Shown piece after piece: positions 37,637 through 47,459 of a stretch of DNA of 64,000 bases. The position numbers and the translations under genes were made by a program. Source of the stretch: Paracoccus sp. M683 (GTDB lineage Bacteria; Pseudomonadota; Alphaproteobacteria; Rhodobacterales; Rhodobacteraceae); assembly GCF_007096355.1 (NCBI RefSeq), contig NZ_VKDF01000006.1, forward strand, positions 130,548-194,547, read 5' to 3'. The stretch's first letter is position 1, and every line of letters begins with the position of its first letter. The notes beneath the pieces were generated by a model. It ran no database searches, was not told where the DNA came from, and saw only the letters and a list, made by a program, of their open reading frames with translations.

Positions 37637-40438
37637 GTGGCAGACAACCGCGACGACGACCAGCCGGAAAACGGTGAAACCGGGGATGAAAACGGTGCGC
37701 CCGAGCGCGCCGTGATGGCCCATGACGGCCCGGTCATCGACATTTCCGAGGAAATGAAGACCTCGTATCTGGACTATGCGATGTCGGTCATCGTCAGCCG
37801 TGCGATCCCCGATCTGCGCGACGGGCTGAAGCCGGTTCACCGCCGCATCCTTTATGCGATGGACGAGACCGGCAACACCTTCGACAAGCCCTATCGCAAG
37901 TCCGCGCGTCCGGTTGGCGACGTGATGGGTAAGTATCACCCCCATGGCGATGCCGCGATCTATGACGCCCTGGTGCGCATGGCGCAGGATTTTTCGATGT
38001 CGCTACCCTTGCTGGATGGGCAGGGCAATTTCGGGTCCATGGATGGCGATCCTCCGGCGGCGATGCGCTATACCGAAGTGCGCATGGCCAAGGCCGCAAA
38101 CTATCTGCTGATGGATATCGACAAGGACACGGTCGACTTCCAGGACAACTATGACGGCAAGGACCGCGAACCCACGGTTCTGCCCGCGCGCTTTCCGAAC
38201 ATGCTGGTCAATGGCGCGGGCGGCATCGCGGTCGGCATGGCCACCAATATCCCGCCGCATAATCTGGGCGAGGTCGTCGACGCCACGCTGGCGCTGATCG
38301 ACAATCCCGACCTTCCCACCGAACGGCTGATGGAGATCATCCCCGGCCCCGACTTCCCCACCGGCGGGATCATTCTGGGCCGATCGGGCATTCGCAAGGC
38401 TTATCTGGAAGGCCGCGGCAGCGTGATCGTGCGGGCGAAAACCCATATCGAGGAATTGCGCAAGGATCGCTTTGCCATCGTCATCGACGAGATTCCCTAT
38501 CAGGTGAACAAGGCCACGATGCAGGAACGCATCGCGGAACTCGCCAAGGAAAAGCGGGTCGAGGGCATTGCCAATGTTCAGGACGAATCCGACCGCACCG
38601 GCATCCGCGTCGTCATCGAGCTGAAGCGCGATGCCACGCCCGAGGTGGTGCTGAATCAACTGTTCCGCTTTACCCAGATGCAGACCAGCTTTGGCGCCAA
38701 TATGCTGGCGCTGAATGGCGGGCGGCCCGAACAGCTGACCCTGCGCGACTTCCTGACCTATTTCATCGCCTTCCGCGAGGAAGTCGTGGCCCGCCGCACC
38801 GCATATGAACTGCGCAAGGCACGCGAGCGCAGCCATATCCTGTGTGGTCTGGCGGTGGCCGTGTCGAATGTGGACGAGGTGGTTGCCACCATCCGGTCCT
38901 CAGCCGATGCCGCCGAGGCGCGCGAAAAGCTGATGTCGCGGCGCTGGCCGGCCCATGACATCATCGAATATCTGAAGCTGATCGACGATCCGCTGCATCC
39001 GGTGAATGACGACGGCACCTATAACCTGTCGGAAATTCAGGCCCGCGCCATTCTGGACCTGCGCCTGCAACGCCTGACGCAACTGGGCGTGCAGGAAGTC
39101 ACCGACGAATTGCAGCAGCTTGCCGATGCGATCCGCGATTATCTGGCGATCCTCGCCTCGCGCGAACGGATCATGGCGATCATCTCGGCCGAGCTGACCG
39201 AAGTGCGAGAGTTGTTCGCCGTGCCCCGCCGGACCGAGATTTCCGACTGGTCTGGCGATATGGAAGACGAGGACCTGATCGAGCGCGAGGATATGGTCGT
39301 CACCATCACCTCGGGTGGCTATATCAAGCGCACGCCGCTGGCCGATTTCCGTGCGCAGCGGCGCGGCGGCAAGGGCCTGTCGGGCATGGCCACCAAGGAA
39401 GACGACGTTGTCACCACGCTGTTCGTGGCCAATACGCATACCGAACTGCTGTTCTTCACCACCGATGGCATGGTCTATCGGATGAAGACATGGCGGCTGC
39501 CGCAGGGCGGGCGCACGGCCAAGGGCAAGGCCATCGTCAATATCCTGCCGATCGAGTTGGGTGTTTCCATCGCCGCGCTGATGCCGGTCGATGCGCCCGA
39601 GGCGGAATGGGACGGCTATCAGGTGATCTTCGCCACCTCCGAGGGCGATGTGCGCCGCAATGCGCTGTCGGATTTCGCCAATGTCCGCGCCAATGGCAAG
39701 ATCGCCATGAAGCTGCCCGAAGGGGTGGAACTGATCGGCGCGCGCATGGCGACCGAGGATGACGACGTGATGCTGGTGACGGCCTCGGGCCGGGCCATCC
39801 GCTTCCCGACCACCGCCGTTCGCGTCTTCAAGGGCCGTGATTCCACCGGCGTCCGGGGCATCCGGCTTGGGGCCAATGACAGCCTTGTCAGCATGTCGGT
39901 CATCCGCCATTTCGAGGCTGATCCCGCCGAACGCGCCGCCTATCTGAAGATGCGCCGTGCCGTGGCCGGTGCGCTGGATGACGGGGCCGAGGCTGACGAG
40001 GACGAAGAAGCCGTGGCCGAGGGCAGCATCACCCAGGAACGTTACGCCCAGATGTCGGCGGCCGAGGATCTGATCCTGACGATCACCGCCAAAGGCTCGG
40101 GCAAGATCAGCTCCTCCCACGATTACCCGGTGCGCGGACGTGGCGGCCAGGGTGTCATGGCCATGGACAAGGCCATGCGCGGCGGTAAGCTGATCGCCAG
40201 CTTCCCGGTGGAAATGGATGACCAGATCATGCTGGCGACCTCGACCGGGCAGTCGATCCGGGTGCCGGTCGATGGGATCAGCTTCCGTTCGCGCAGCGCC
40301 GGCGGGGTGCGGGTGTTCAATACCGCCAATGGTGAGGAAGTCGTGTCCGTGGCCCGTATCGCGGAACAAGAGCAGGAACAGGCCGATGACGAGGCCGATG
40401 GCAGCACTGCCGCCGATGGGGCCAACAACCAGGATTGA
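37637..40438 (+). CDS. gyrA: DNA gyrase subunit A
   Basis: 933 residues from a GTG start. The breakage-reunion domain includes the active-site region [10 protein letters not shown]. The C-terminal beta-pinwheel begins with the GyrA-box QRRGGKG, which separates gyrase from ParC. The quinolone-determining loop reads [10 protein letters not shown] (101-110): Ala106 stands at the E. coli Ser83 position, while the Asp87 equivalent is kept. The C-terminus has an acidic insert near 780 ([10 protein letters not shown]) and a long acidic tail. A hairpin terminator follows. Confidence 0.97.
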   Translation: MADNRDDDQPENGETGDENGAPERAVMAHDGPVIDISEEMKTSYLDYAMSVIVSRAIPDLRDGLKPVHRRILYAMDETGNTFDKPYRKSARPVGDVMGKYHPHGDAAIYDALVRMAQDFSMSLPLLDGQGNFGSMDGDPPAAMRYTEVRMAKAANYLLMDIDKDTVDFQDNYDGKDREPTVLPARFPNMLVNGAGGIAVGMATNIPPHNLGEVVDATLALIDNPDLPTERLMEIIPGPDFPTGGIILGRSGIRKAYLEGRGSVIVRAKTHIEELRKDRFAIVIDEIPYQVNKATMQERIAELAKEKRVEGIANVQDESDRTGIRVVIELKRDATPEVVLNQLFRFTQMQTSFGANMLALNGGRPEQLTLRDFLTYFIAFREEVVARRTAYELRKARERSHILCGLAVAVSNVDEVVATIRSSADAAEAREKLMSRRWPAHDIIEYLKLIDDPLHPVNDDGTYNLSEIQARAILDLRLQRLTQLGVQEVTDELQQLADAIRDYLAILASRERIMAIISAELTEVRELFAVPRRTEISDWSGDMEDEDLIEREDMVVTITSGGYIKRTPLADFRAQRRGGKGLSGMATKEDDVVTTLFVANTHTELLFFTTDGMVYRMKTWRLPQGGRTAKGKAIVNILPIELGVSIAALMPVDAPEAEWDGYQVIFATSEGDVRRNALSDFANVRANGKIAMKLPEGVELIGARMATEDDDVMLVTASGRAIRFPTTAVRVFKGRDSTGVRGIRLGANDSLVSMSVIRHFEADPAERAAYLKMRRAVAGALDDGAEADEDEEAVAEGSITQERYAQMSAAEDLILTITAKGSGKISSSHDYPVRGRGGQGVMAMDKAMRGGKLIASFPVEMDDQIMLATSTGQSIRVPVDGISFRSRSAGGVRVFNTANGEEVVSVARIAEQEQEQADDEADGSTAADGANNQD

Positions 40439-40443
40439 TCGCC

Positions 40444-40467
40444 CTGGGGGGCATTTCTGCCCCCCAG
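40444..40467 (+). terminator. Hairpin after gyrA
   Basis: CTGGGGGGCA-TTTC-TGCCCCCCAG is a perfect 10-bp stem six bases after the gyrA stop. No T-run follows, so termination may need Rho or NusA. Confidence 0.6.
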
Positions 40468-40551
40468 ATGACTTGACGCGTTGAGGCAATCCGGTTTCGG
40501 ATAGGGTCCGGCCGTGTCTGGCGGCGAAAACCTCAACGAAACGGAGGCGAG

Positions 40552-41676
40552 GTGAGCAGTTCAAACGAATCGGTATTGCGCGAAAGGTTGCAGACCGGGT
40601 TTCTGGGAATCATCGCCTTTTCGCTGCTGCTGTTTCTGCTGGTTCAGGCGCAGTTCATCCTGATTTCGCTGGCCATCGCCATCATCATCTTTTCGCTTAC
40701 CTCGGACGCGATCAGCGCCATTTCGCGGCTGAAGGTTCCGAACTGGCTGGCGACGGCATTGGCCTTGCTGGGCATCGCGCTTGGCTTGCTGTGGATATCC
40801 ACCACGATCGTCTCGCAGGTGAACCAGGTCGTCTTTACCGCCATCAACTATGCCGAACAGGCCCAGGCAGCACTGCTGGCGCTGACCGAACGCCTGGGTC
40901 CGAACGTGACGGCGACGGCACAGGTCGCGATGAACAATTTCGACCTGACCGGCTGGATCAGATCGCTGGCGGGGGGGGCCTCGGGGCTGCTGTCGGGGTC
41001 GATCCTGGTGATCCTGTTCGTGGGCTTCATGTTTGCCGAACAGGTCTGGTTCCCGCTGAAGATCGAACGGCTGACGGGCGACCCCGAACAGGCCCGGCAG
41101 GTGCGCGGTATCATCGCCTCGATCATGCATCGGGTGAACCGCTATCTGGTGGTGAAAACCGCCGTCAGCGCCGCGACCGCCGGCATTGTCTGGGTGATCT
41201 TCACCGTGGCCCAGCTGGAATTGGCGGGGCCGGTGGCGATGCTGACCTTTGTGCTGAATTTCATCCCCTCGATCGGTTCCATCGTGGCGACGATCATCGC
41301 CTTTCTGCTGGCCTTTGTTCTCAGCAGTGACATCAGCACGGCGGTGCTGGTCGGGCTGGCCTGCACCGCCACGCAATTCCTGATCGGCAATGTGCTGGAC
41401 CCGATGCTGCTGGGCCAGACGCTGCGGCTGTCCAGCTTCGGTATCATCCTGTCGCTGGCCTTCTGGGGTGCGGTCTGGGGCGTGCCGGGAATGTTTCTTG
41501 CCGTGCCGATCATGGTGGCGCTGATGATCGTCTGTTCCCACATCCCCTGGCTGCGCCCGGTCGCGGTCATGCTGTCGCGCGAAGGCCTGCCCGAGGATGG
41601 GCTGTCCGATGACGAACTGGTCACAGCCGGCCGCAAGCCCGCCCAATCGCAACTGGAAGACCGCGACGCGGCCTGA
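40552..41676 (+). CDS. AI-2E family transporter
   Basis: 374 residues from a GTG with GGAGG upstream. Eight hydrophobic segments in the AI-2E/PerM arrangement, with the conserved C-terminal part FVLNFIPSIGSIVATIIAF and GNVLDPMLLG. Members export small molecules or act as Na+/H+ antiporters; the role here is open. It is convergent with the MscS gene, and a GGGGGC/GCCCCC hairpin lies between them. Confidence 0.88.
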   Translation: MSSSNESVLRERLQTGFLGIIAFSLLLFLLVQAQFILISLAIAIIIFSLTSDAISAISRLKVPNWLATALALLGIALGLLWISTTIVSQVNQVVFTAINYAEQAQAALLALTERLGPNVTATAQVAMNNFDLTGWIRSLAGGASGLLSGSILVILFVGFMFAEQVWFPLKIERLTGDPEQARQVRGIIASIMHRVNRYLVVKTAVSAATAGIVWVIFTVAQLELAGPVAMLTFVLNFIPSIGSIVATIIAFLLAFVLSSDISTAVLVGLACTATQFLIGNVLDPMLLGQTLRLSSFGIILSLAFWGAVWGVPGMFLAVPIMVALMIVCSHIPWLRPVAVMLSREGLPEDGLSDDELVTAGRKPAQSQLEDRDAA

Positions 41677-41681
41677 CTGAC

Positions 41682-41701
41682 GGGGGCCGCGCTTCGCCCC
41701 C
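41682..41701. terminator. Possible shared terminator hairpin
   Basis: GGGGGC-CGCGCTTC-GCCCCC lies between the stop codons of two convergent genes. No T-run on either side. Confidence 0.35.
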
Positions 41702-41726
41702 CTGCCAGCCGGCCTGCGATCACGCG

Positions 41727-44246
41727 CTAGTCGTCACCATCTCCGCCGGCATCACCATCCGCGCCGTCGTCAAAGACCAGGCGCGGATCGGTCTGATCGA
41801 CCGCACTTGGCGCCACAGGCTGCGCATCCTTTTCACGCCGCGGCTTTTCAAGCTGCGGCGCCTTGTCTGCCTTGCGCTCGGCCGTCACCACCGCGCCCGC
41901 CGTCGCCTTGGCCAGCGCCTCGGGGTTGCGCAGCCAGATGTCGCGCTGTGCGAAGGGGATCTCGATCCCTGCCTCGGCAAAGCGGCGCACCACCTCGTGC
42001 AACACGTCTGATGTCACCGCGATTCCGCCCGAGGCATCGGACAGGATCGCCCGGATCTCGAAATTCAGGCTGTCCGCGCCAAGCGAACGGAACAGAACGG
42101 CCGGTGGCGGGTCGATCATCACCGTCGGCTGGTCCTCGATGATCTCGCGCAGGATCTGTTCGACCTTGCGGGTATCGGTGCCATAGGCCACGCCGATCGG
42201 GATGATCACCCGGCCGTTGCGGCTGGACCGGGTCCAGTTCGTGACAGGCTGGCTGACCAGATCGCTGTTCGGGACGATCACCTCGGTCCGGTCGAAGGTT
42301 TCAACCGAGGTCGAGCGCACCGAGATGCTTTTCACGATGCCCTGCTGGCCGCCCGCATCGACCCAGTCACCGACGCTGATGGGGCGCTCGATCAGCAGGA
42401 TGATGCCGGATACGAAGTTCGAGACGATGTTCTGAAGCCCGAAACCGATGCCCACCGACAGCGCGCCGGCAACGATGGCAAGCGAGCTGAGGTCAATGCC
42501 CGCCGATGTGACGGCCAGCAGTCCGGCAAGAAAGATCCCGACATATCCCAGGCCGGAAACCAGCGCGTTCTGGCCGCCGGGATCAATCCGCGTCTTGGGC
42601 AGGACCGAGTTGCGCAGCGCGCCCTGAAGCGCGCGGGTGATCGCATAGCCAAGGCCGAAGATGACGATAAAGGTAACCACGCCCATCGGAGACAGATTGA
42701 TGCCGCCAAAGGTGGCGCCTTTCTGGAAGGTCGTCCACATCTCGGCCAGATCGGTGCGGTCGGCGCCCCAGATCACCATGAACAAGGGCAGCGACAACAG
42801 GATCAGCAGCAGACCGATCAGCAAGGGCGCCAGCCCTTCGCGGGCGCCGCTTTCCCCGCGCTTCAGCATGTTGAAAACGTCGGCGATGAAATCCTGCATC
42901 AGGATCAGGAAGCTGCTCAGCGCCAGCGTCAGCAGCCAGGGCCAGATCAGCGCATTGGCGAGGTTGATCAGACCAAAGGCAGCAAGCGCCACCGTTACCA
43001 CGGCGACGATGCGGGATATGCTGCCCTCGATCGTCGTCACCCGGTTGCGCACCCGCGTATCATCGGCCGAGGACCAGGACCGGATTCGGCGCAGCACATT
43101 GCCCAGGCGGAACAACAGCACCGCGGCCAGCGCGATCAGGACGAAATGCCAGACCGAGGTGGCACCGGCACCAAATTCCATCGGCACCCGGTTGCCCTGG
43201 CTGCCCCCTGCCTCGTAGAGGCCCGATTGCGGCAACAGGGCCGATGACAGGACATGATGCACGGCAAAGACCGCCGCCAGCATATTGGTGCTGTTACGGG
43301 CGATCCGGCGCTTGTCATCGGGAATGTCCAGCGTGTCATAGGCAACGGCCTTGCGCGGGAACAGCTGCCGCGCCAGCCACCGGCCGCCGAACAGGATGAC
43401 ACCGGCACCGGGCAGCGCGATCAGGAAGGGCCGGGTCCAGTCTCCGAACCACTCGGTTGCCGCGAGGGCGCTGATGCCCAGGAAAATGCCCAGCATCGGG
43501 ATGGCGATCTGGCCAAGCGACACCAGAAACGCCACCGCCGCACGCGAATAATCCGAGGCCCGCGCCGACATCTGGTTCGGCAAGGTCTCGATCCAGCGGC
43601 GGCCATAGGTCAGCAGAACCACCGCCAGCACCAGATAGCCCAGCACCTTGGGCAGCTTGCTGCGCAGATCCTCCCACCCGCCGCTGCGCGTGCTGAGCGC
43701 AGAGGTTTCGGTGGCGATGCCGGTGGCCAGCTTGGCGGTTTCGGTCGCGGCCTCGGTCCAGCTGGCCGGGTTCAGCGGCGATGGGGAAAGCTGGGCCAGT
43801 TCGGTGGCCTGCCTGTCGGCAATCTGGACGTCGATTTCCTTGACGATGGAATCGGCGCGGCTGAATGCCTCGACCGCGGCAAGGCGCGGGGCCTGAAGCG
43901 TTGACAGCTGCTCGTTCAGGGTTGCCCGCCGCGCCGCAATTTCGGCATCCTCGGTCTCGCCCTCGGCCGGGGCGGCCCCAAGCGCGGCGATCTGATCCTT
44001 GACCGTCGCGATGCGGCCCGAATTGGCGTTCTGCCCGTCCTGGAACTGCGCCCGCCAGTCGATGACCTGCTGACGGATCTGCTGCAACTGTGCCTCGGTC
44101 GCGCTGCCGCCATCCAGCAGCTGCTCGGCCTGGCTGGCCTGCCGGTCCCAGGTGTCATAATTGATCTGGCTGTTGTTCTGCGCCATCGCGGGCGCGGACA
44201 AAAACAGCAGGACCGTCAGAATGACGGCTTGAAAAATCGCTCGCAT
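41727..44246 (-). CDS. Large mechanosensitive channel (DUF3772 plus MscS)
   Basis: 839 residues. A signal peptide (AIFQAVILTVLLFLSAPAMA) is followed by a periplasmic coiled-coil DUF3772 region to about 190, many transmembrane helices (about 200-560), then the MscS pore and beta-domain: SVGIGFGLQNIVSNFVSGIILLIERPISVGDWVD and IVPNSDLVSQPVTNW. A charged Ala/Lys-rich tail ends it. It opens under membrane tension to release solutes on osmotic downshift. The stop of cysK is six bases upstream, so the two may share a transcript. Confidence 0.93.
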   Translation of the reverse strand: MRAIFQAVILTVLLFLSAPAMAQNNSQINYDTWDRQASQAEQLLDGGSATEAQLQQIRQQVIDWRAQFQDGQNANSGRIATVKDQIAALGAAPAEGETEDAEIAARRATLNEQLSTLQAPRLAAVEAFSRADSIVKEIDVQIADRQATELAQLSPSPLNPASWTEAATETAKLATGIATETSALSTRSGGWEDLRSKLPKVLGYLVLAVVLLTYGRRWIETLPNQMSARASDYSRAAVAFLVSLGQIAIPMLGIFLGISALAATEWFGDWTRPFLIALPGAGVILFGGRWLARQLFPRKAVAYDTLDIPDDKRRIARNSTNMLAAVFAVHHVLSSALLPQSGLYEAGGSQGNRVPMEFGAGATSVWHFVLIALAAVLLFRLGNVLRRIRSWSSADDTRVRNRVTTIEGSISRIVAVVTVALAAFGLINLANALIWPWLLTLALSSFLILMQDFIADVFNMLKRGESGAREGLAPLLIGLLLILLSLPLFMVIWGADRTDLAEMWTTFQKGATFGGINLSPMGVVTFIVIFGLGYAITRALQGALRNSVLPKTRIDPGGQNALVSGLGYVGIFLAGLLAVTSAGIDLSSLAIVAGALSVGIGFGLQNIVSNFVSGIILLIERPISVGDWVDAGGQQGIVKSISVRSTSVETFDRTEVIVPNSDLVSQPVTNWTRSSRNGRVIIPIGVAYGTDTRKVEQILREIIEDQPTVMIDPPPAVLFRSLGADSLNFEIRAILSDASGGIAVTSDVLHEVVRRFAEAGIEIPFAQRDIWLRNPEALAKATAGAVVTAERKADKAPQLEKPRREKDAQPVAPSAVDQTDPRLVFDDGADGDAGGDGDD

Positions 44247-44252
44247 CGAATG

Positions 44253-45284
44253 TCAGCCTTCGAAGACTTCGGGCAGGTCCGGCTTGGGCGCAACCAGCCA
44301 GTCGGGCACAGGCAACCCCTTGGCGCGCAGGAAGTCGGGGTTGAATAGCTTGGTCTGATAGCGATTGCCGTAATCGCACAGCACCGTCACGATGGTATGG
44401 CCCGGCCCCATTTCGCGCGCCATGCGGATCGCACCGGCCAAATTGATGCCCGAGGATCCGCCCAGGCACAGCCCTTCCTGGCTGACCAGATCGAAGATGA
44501 TGGGCAAGGCCTCGCTGTCGGGGATGCGCCAGCTGAAATCAGGGGTGAAGCCGTCCAGATTGGCGGTAATGCGGCCCTGACCGATCCCCTCGGTGATCGA
44601 ATCGCCGGGGCTGGCAAATTCGCCGGTGGTATAGAAACTGTGCAACGCCGCGCCCTCGGGATCGGCCAGACCGATCTTGACGCCCTTGGGTTGCAGCGCC
44701 ATCGCCACGCCGGCCAGCGTCCCGCCGGAACCCACCGCGCAGGTAAAGCCATCGACCTTGCCGCCGGTCTGGTCCCAGATTTCCGGGCCGGTCGTTTCGA
44801 CATGGGCCTGACGGTTGGCGACATTGTCGAACTGATTGGCCCAGATCGCGCCATTGGGTTCGGTCTTGGCCAGCGCCTCGGCCAGACGGCCGGAATAGCG
44901 GACATAGTTGTTCGGGTTCTTGTAGGGCGCTGCCGGAACCTCGACCAGCGTGGCGCCGGCCAGCCGCAGCATATCCTTTTTTTCCTGACTTTGCGTTTCA
45001 GGAATGACGATCACCGATTTGAACCCCATCGAGGCCCCCACCAGCGCCAGCCCGATGCCGGTATTGCCGGCCGTGCCCTCGACGATGGTGCCGCCGGGGC
45101 GCAGCTCGCCCCTGGCGATGGCATCGCGGATGATATACAGCGCCGCCCGATCCTTGACCGACTGGCCCGGATTCATGAATTCGCATTTGCCCAGAATCTC
45201 GCAGCCAGTTTCCTCGCTGGCCCGGTTCAGCCTGATCAGAGGCGTGTTGCCGATGGCCTCGGCAAGATCCTTGCAGATGCGCAT
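44253..45284 (-). CDS. cysK: Cysteine synthase A-type enzyme
   Basis: 343 residues, fold type II PLP enzyme. NPGQSVKDRAALYII carries the PLP-binding Lys, EGTAGNTGIGLAL the substrate loop and GGSSGINLAG the phosphate-side motif. It makes cysteine from O-acetylserine and sulfide. The C-terminal extension (about 20 residues past the usual end) and the GQS in place of GGS mark the subgroup found next to TrgB in Rhodobacter sphaeroides, where cysK contributes to tellurite resistance. It lies downstream of the NUDIX gene here as well. Confidence 0.88.
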   Translation of the reverse strand: MRICKDLAEAIGNTPLIRLNRASEETGCEILGKCEFMNPGQSVKDRAALYIIRDAIARGELRPGGTIVEGTAGNTGIGLALVGASMGFKSVIVIPETQSQEKKDMLRLAGATLVEVPAAPYKNPNNYVRYSGRLAEALAKTEPNGAIWANQFDNVANRQAHVETTGPEIWDQTGGKVDGFTCAVGSGGTLAGVAMALQPKGVKIGLADPEGAALHSFYTTGEFASPGDSITEGIGQGRITANLDGFTPDFSWRIPDSEALPIIFDLVSQEGLCLGGSSGINLAGAIRMAREMGPGHTIVTVLCDYGNRYQTKLFNPDFLRAKGLPVPDWLVAPKPDLPEVFEG

Positions 45285-45381
45285 GACGGTATCCTTCCTG
45301 TCTTAACTCGCGCGCGGCGATGGCTTATTCCTATACGCGCCGAGCGCAGGGGGGCAACCCCGAGCGGCGCCGCGCCAAGGG

Positions 45382-46482
45382 TCACCCCTGCGATAGTTCG
45401 CGTCTAATGTCATCCGCCCGCAGCTCCAGCCACAATGCCAGCATCGCCAGAGGACCATTGCTGATCTGCCCTGCCATCAGCAGGCGGGCAAGGTCGGCGC
45501 GCGGCATCAAATGGCTGCGGATATCCTCGGCCTCGCTGTCCAGCCCGTGAACGCCGCCCGCATCATCGGGCAGATCGGCCTCGGCCACGTAAAGATACAG
45601 AAACTCGCCCACGGCGCCGGGGCTGGGATAGTGGTGGACCGCCGGAAACAACTGCCCAAGCGGCAAGCGCGCCTCTTCCATGGCTTCGCGGCGGGCGGCG
45701 ATCTCGGGCGTTTCGCCGGTGTCGATGCGACCGGCCACGGCCTCCAGCAGCCAGGGCTGGGTGTCGCCGCGCATCGCCGGGGCCACGCGGAACTGGTCGA
45801 TCAGCAGCACCCGGTCGCGGACGGGATCCCAGGGCAGGACCACGACCGCATCGCCCATGACAAAGCCCGCCCGCCGCAGCGGGGCCGACCAGCCGCCATC
45901 ATGCAGCCGGTGGGACAGCGACCATTCCTCGACCGAGAAGAACTGTGCATAGGGTTCCGCGCGCGCCTCGCAGCGCCAGTCCGGGCCGGAATCGGACGAT
46001 TTCGGCCCAGCAATGCCCCCGCCCGCAGGTGGCGTGGCCGCCGCCCGCAACTGACTGTCGACCCAGACCCCGATCATCGGCAACCGCTGCGCGATTTCGG
46101 CCGCGCTGCGATCGGGCGGGGCGGTCAGCACCGCGCCCGCGATCCCGGCAGCCAACGCCGCCGGCCACTGGTCGGGATTCCAGGGCACCCCACCCGGACC
46201 CTGCGCCAATGCGCCCATGATCCGCTGGCCCTGACATGGCACCGGCGCAAGCCCCATCACCGCCGCGTAGCGCGACAGCGCCGCCGTCAGCGGCACGGCG
46301 ATTCCGACGACCTGCCCCTGCCCGGCCTGCAAGACCGGCCAACCGTGCCGCTCGATACCGGCGCGGGTTCCGCCCGTCAGCCGCCCCTCGATCGTCACCT
46401 GCCGCCCCTGCCCGGCCAGACCCAGGGCTTCACGCAGCGCGGGGTGGGCCAGCGGCCCCATCAACACGACCTCTGACATCAC
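45382..46482 (-). CDS. trgB: NUDIX hydrolase with N-terminal cyclotransferase-like domain (TrgB-like)
   Basis: 366 residues. Residues about 1-155 resemble a gamma-glutamylcyclotransferase-like fold (VVLMGPLAHPALREAL); the C-terminal half is an ADP-ribose-type NUDIX domain. The NUDIX box is GRIDTGETPEIAARREAMEE. The order DUF2059 gene, this gene, cysK matches the trgB-cysK tellurite-resistance neighbourhood known in R. sphaeroides, though trgA is not visible. The start is GTG-ATG overlapping the previous stop (46479-46482). Confidence 0.8.
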   Translation of the reverse strand: MMSEVVLMGPLAHPALREALGLAGQGRQVTIEGRLTGGTRAGIERHGWPVLQAGQGQVVGIAVPLTAALSRYAAVMGLAPVPCQGQRIMGALAQGPGGVPWNPDQWPAALAAGIAGAVLTAPPDRSAAEIAQRLPMIGVWVDSQLRAAATPPAGGGIAGPKSSDSGPDWRCEARAEPYAQFFSVEEWSLSHRLHDGGWSAPLRRAGFVMGDAVVVLPWDPVRDRVLLIDQFRVAPAMRGDTQPWLLEAVAGRIDTGETPEIAARREAMEEARLPLGQLFPAVHHYPSPGAVGEFLYLYVAEADLPDDAGGVHGLDSEAEDIRSHLMPRADLARLLMAGQISNGPLAMLALWLELRADDIRRELSQG

Positions 46483-47375
46483 AATTGCCGTCCCGAGATA
46501 TGCAGCGCCGCGGCCTCACCCATCTCGCGCGAGGTCCGGGTATAGACCTGCTCATAGGCGTCGCCAAGCGCGGTCCACAGCACCTTGCCGCTATCCGAGG
46601 TGGCAAATTCCAGATAGCGATCCAGATCCTGATCATTCATCGGCGAATAGGCCAGCATCAGATAGGCGGGCACCCATTCCTCGATCAATGCGCGGATTTC
46701 CGGTTCCTGCGACCAGGTATCGGCCAGCAATTCGTCGTCGGACATCGGGATCCGATAGCCGTCGCCCTCGGCAAATCCGGTCGAAAAGGCCAGCGCCTCG
46801 TTCAGTGCGGCGGCGATGGTCGGCTCGATCAGGTCCGCATCGTCGATCAGGCGCATGATCCGCGCCAATCGCGGCGAATCAATCGCTTCGGCCTGATAAA
46901 AGGCCTCGATCGCGCCATCCTCGGTATCCTGATCCAGAATCGCCCGCCGCGCATCCAGTTCCAGCGCAATCGTCTGCTGGCCAAGCGGTGACCGAAAGAA
47001 AGCCAGCGTATCGGCGCCAACACTGTCTGGCAGATCGGCAAAGGTCTGGTCAAAGGCCACCCGCAGCATGGCTTCCAGCCGTTCAGGGTCGTGGATCGCG
47101 CCGACCCGCTGACGCCAGCCGGCATCCGATCCCCTCTCGAACAGCATCTCGGCCATCTCATCGGCCTGGGTCAAAGCCTCGTCGCGCATGATCGGCAGCA
47201 TCTCGGCCAAGCGCAGCGTCTGCCACAGCTGCGCATCCTGCACCTGCCTGGTCGTCTGGACCGTCGGCGCACCGGTTCCGGCCTGCGCCATTCCGGGCCG
47301 TGTCGCCCCCGGCACCATCTGCATCGCCAAGACCATCGCGCCCGCGAAGCCGAGGATTCTGAATTGCCGTCTCAT
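46479..47375 (-). CDS. DUF2059 family exported protein
   Basis: Start at 47375 (MRRQFRILGFAGAMVLAMQM), a signal peptide. The mature helical protein has two DUF2059-like segments (ALTQADEMAEMLF, then FADLPDSVGADTLAFFRSPLGQ and FATSDSGKVLWTALG). Probably periplasmic; function unknown. Its stop overlaps the start of the NUDIX gene, so they are coupled. A tRNA gene and an integrated element lie directly upstream. Confidence 0.8.
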   Translation of the reverse strand: MRRQFRILGFAGAMVLAMQMVPGATRPGMAQAGTGAPTVQTTRQVQDAQLWQTLRLAEMLPIMRDEALTQADEMAEMLFERGSDAGWRQRVGAIHDPERLEAMLRVAFDQTFADLPDSVGADTLAFFRSPLGQQTIALELDARRAILDQDTEDGAIEAFYQAEAIDSPRLARIMRLIDDADLIEPTIAAALNEALAFSTGFAEGDGYRIPMSDDELLADTWSQEPEIRALIEEWVPAYLMLAYSPMNDQDLDRYLEFATSDSGKVLWTALGDAYEQVYTRTSREMGEAAALHISGRQL

Positions 47376-47459
47376 CACGAATCCACCTTTCGCGTTGCTT
47401 CCTGTTTTTTTGGCTGAACCCCCCTTGCGCTTCAACCCCTGCCCGTCTAAATCCCCGCC

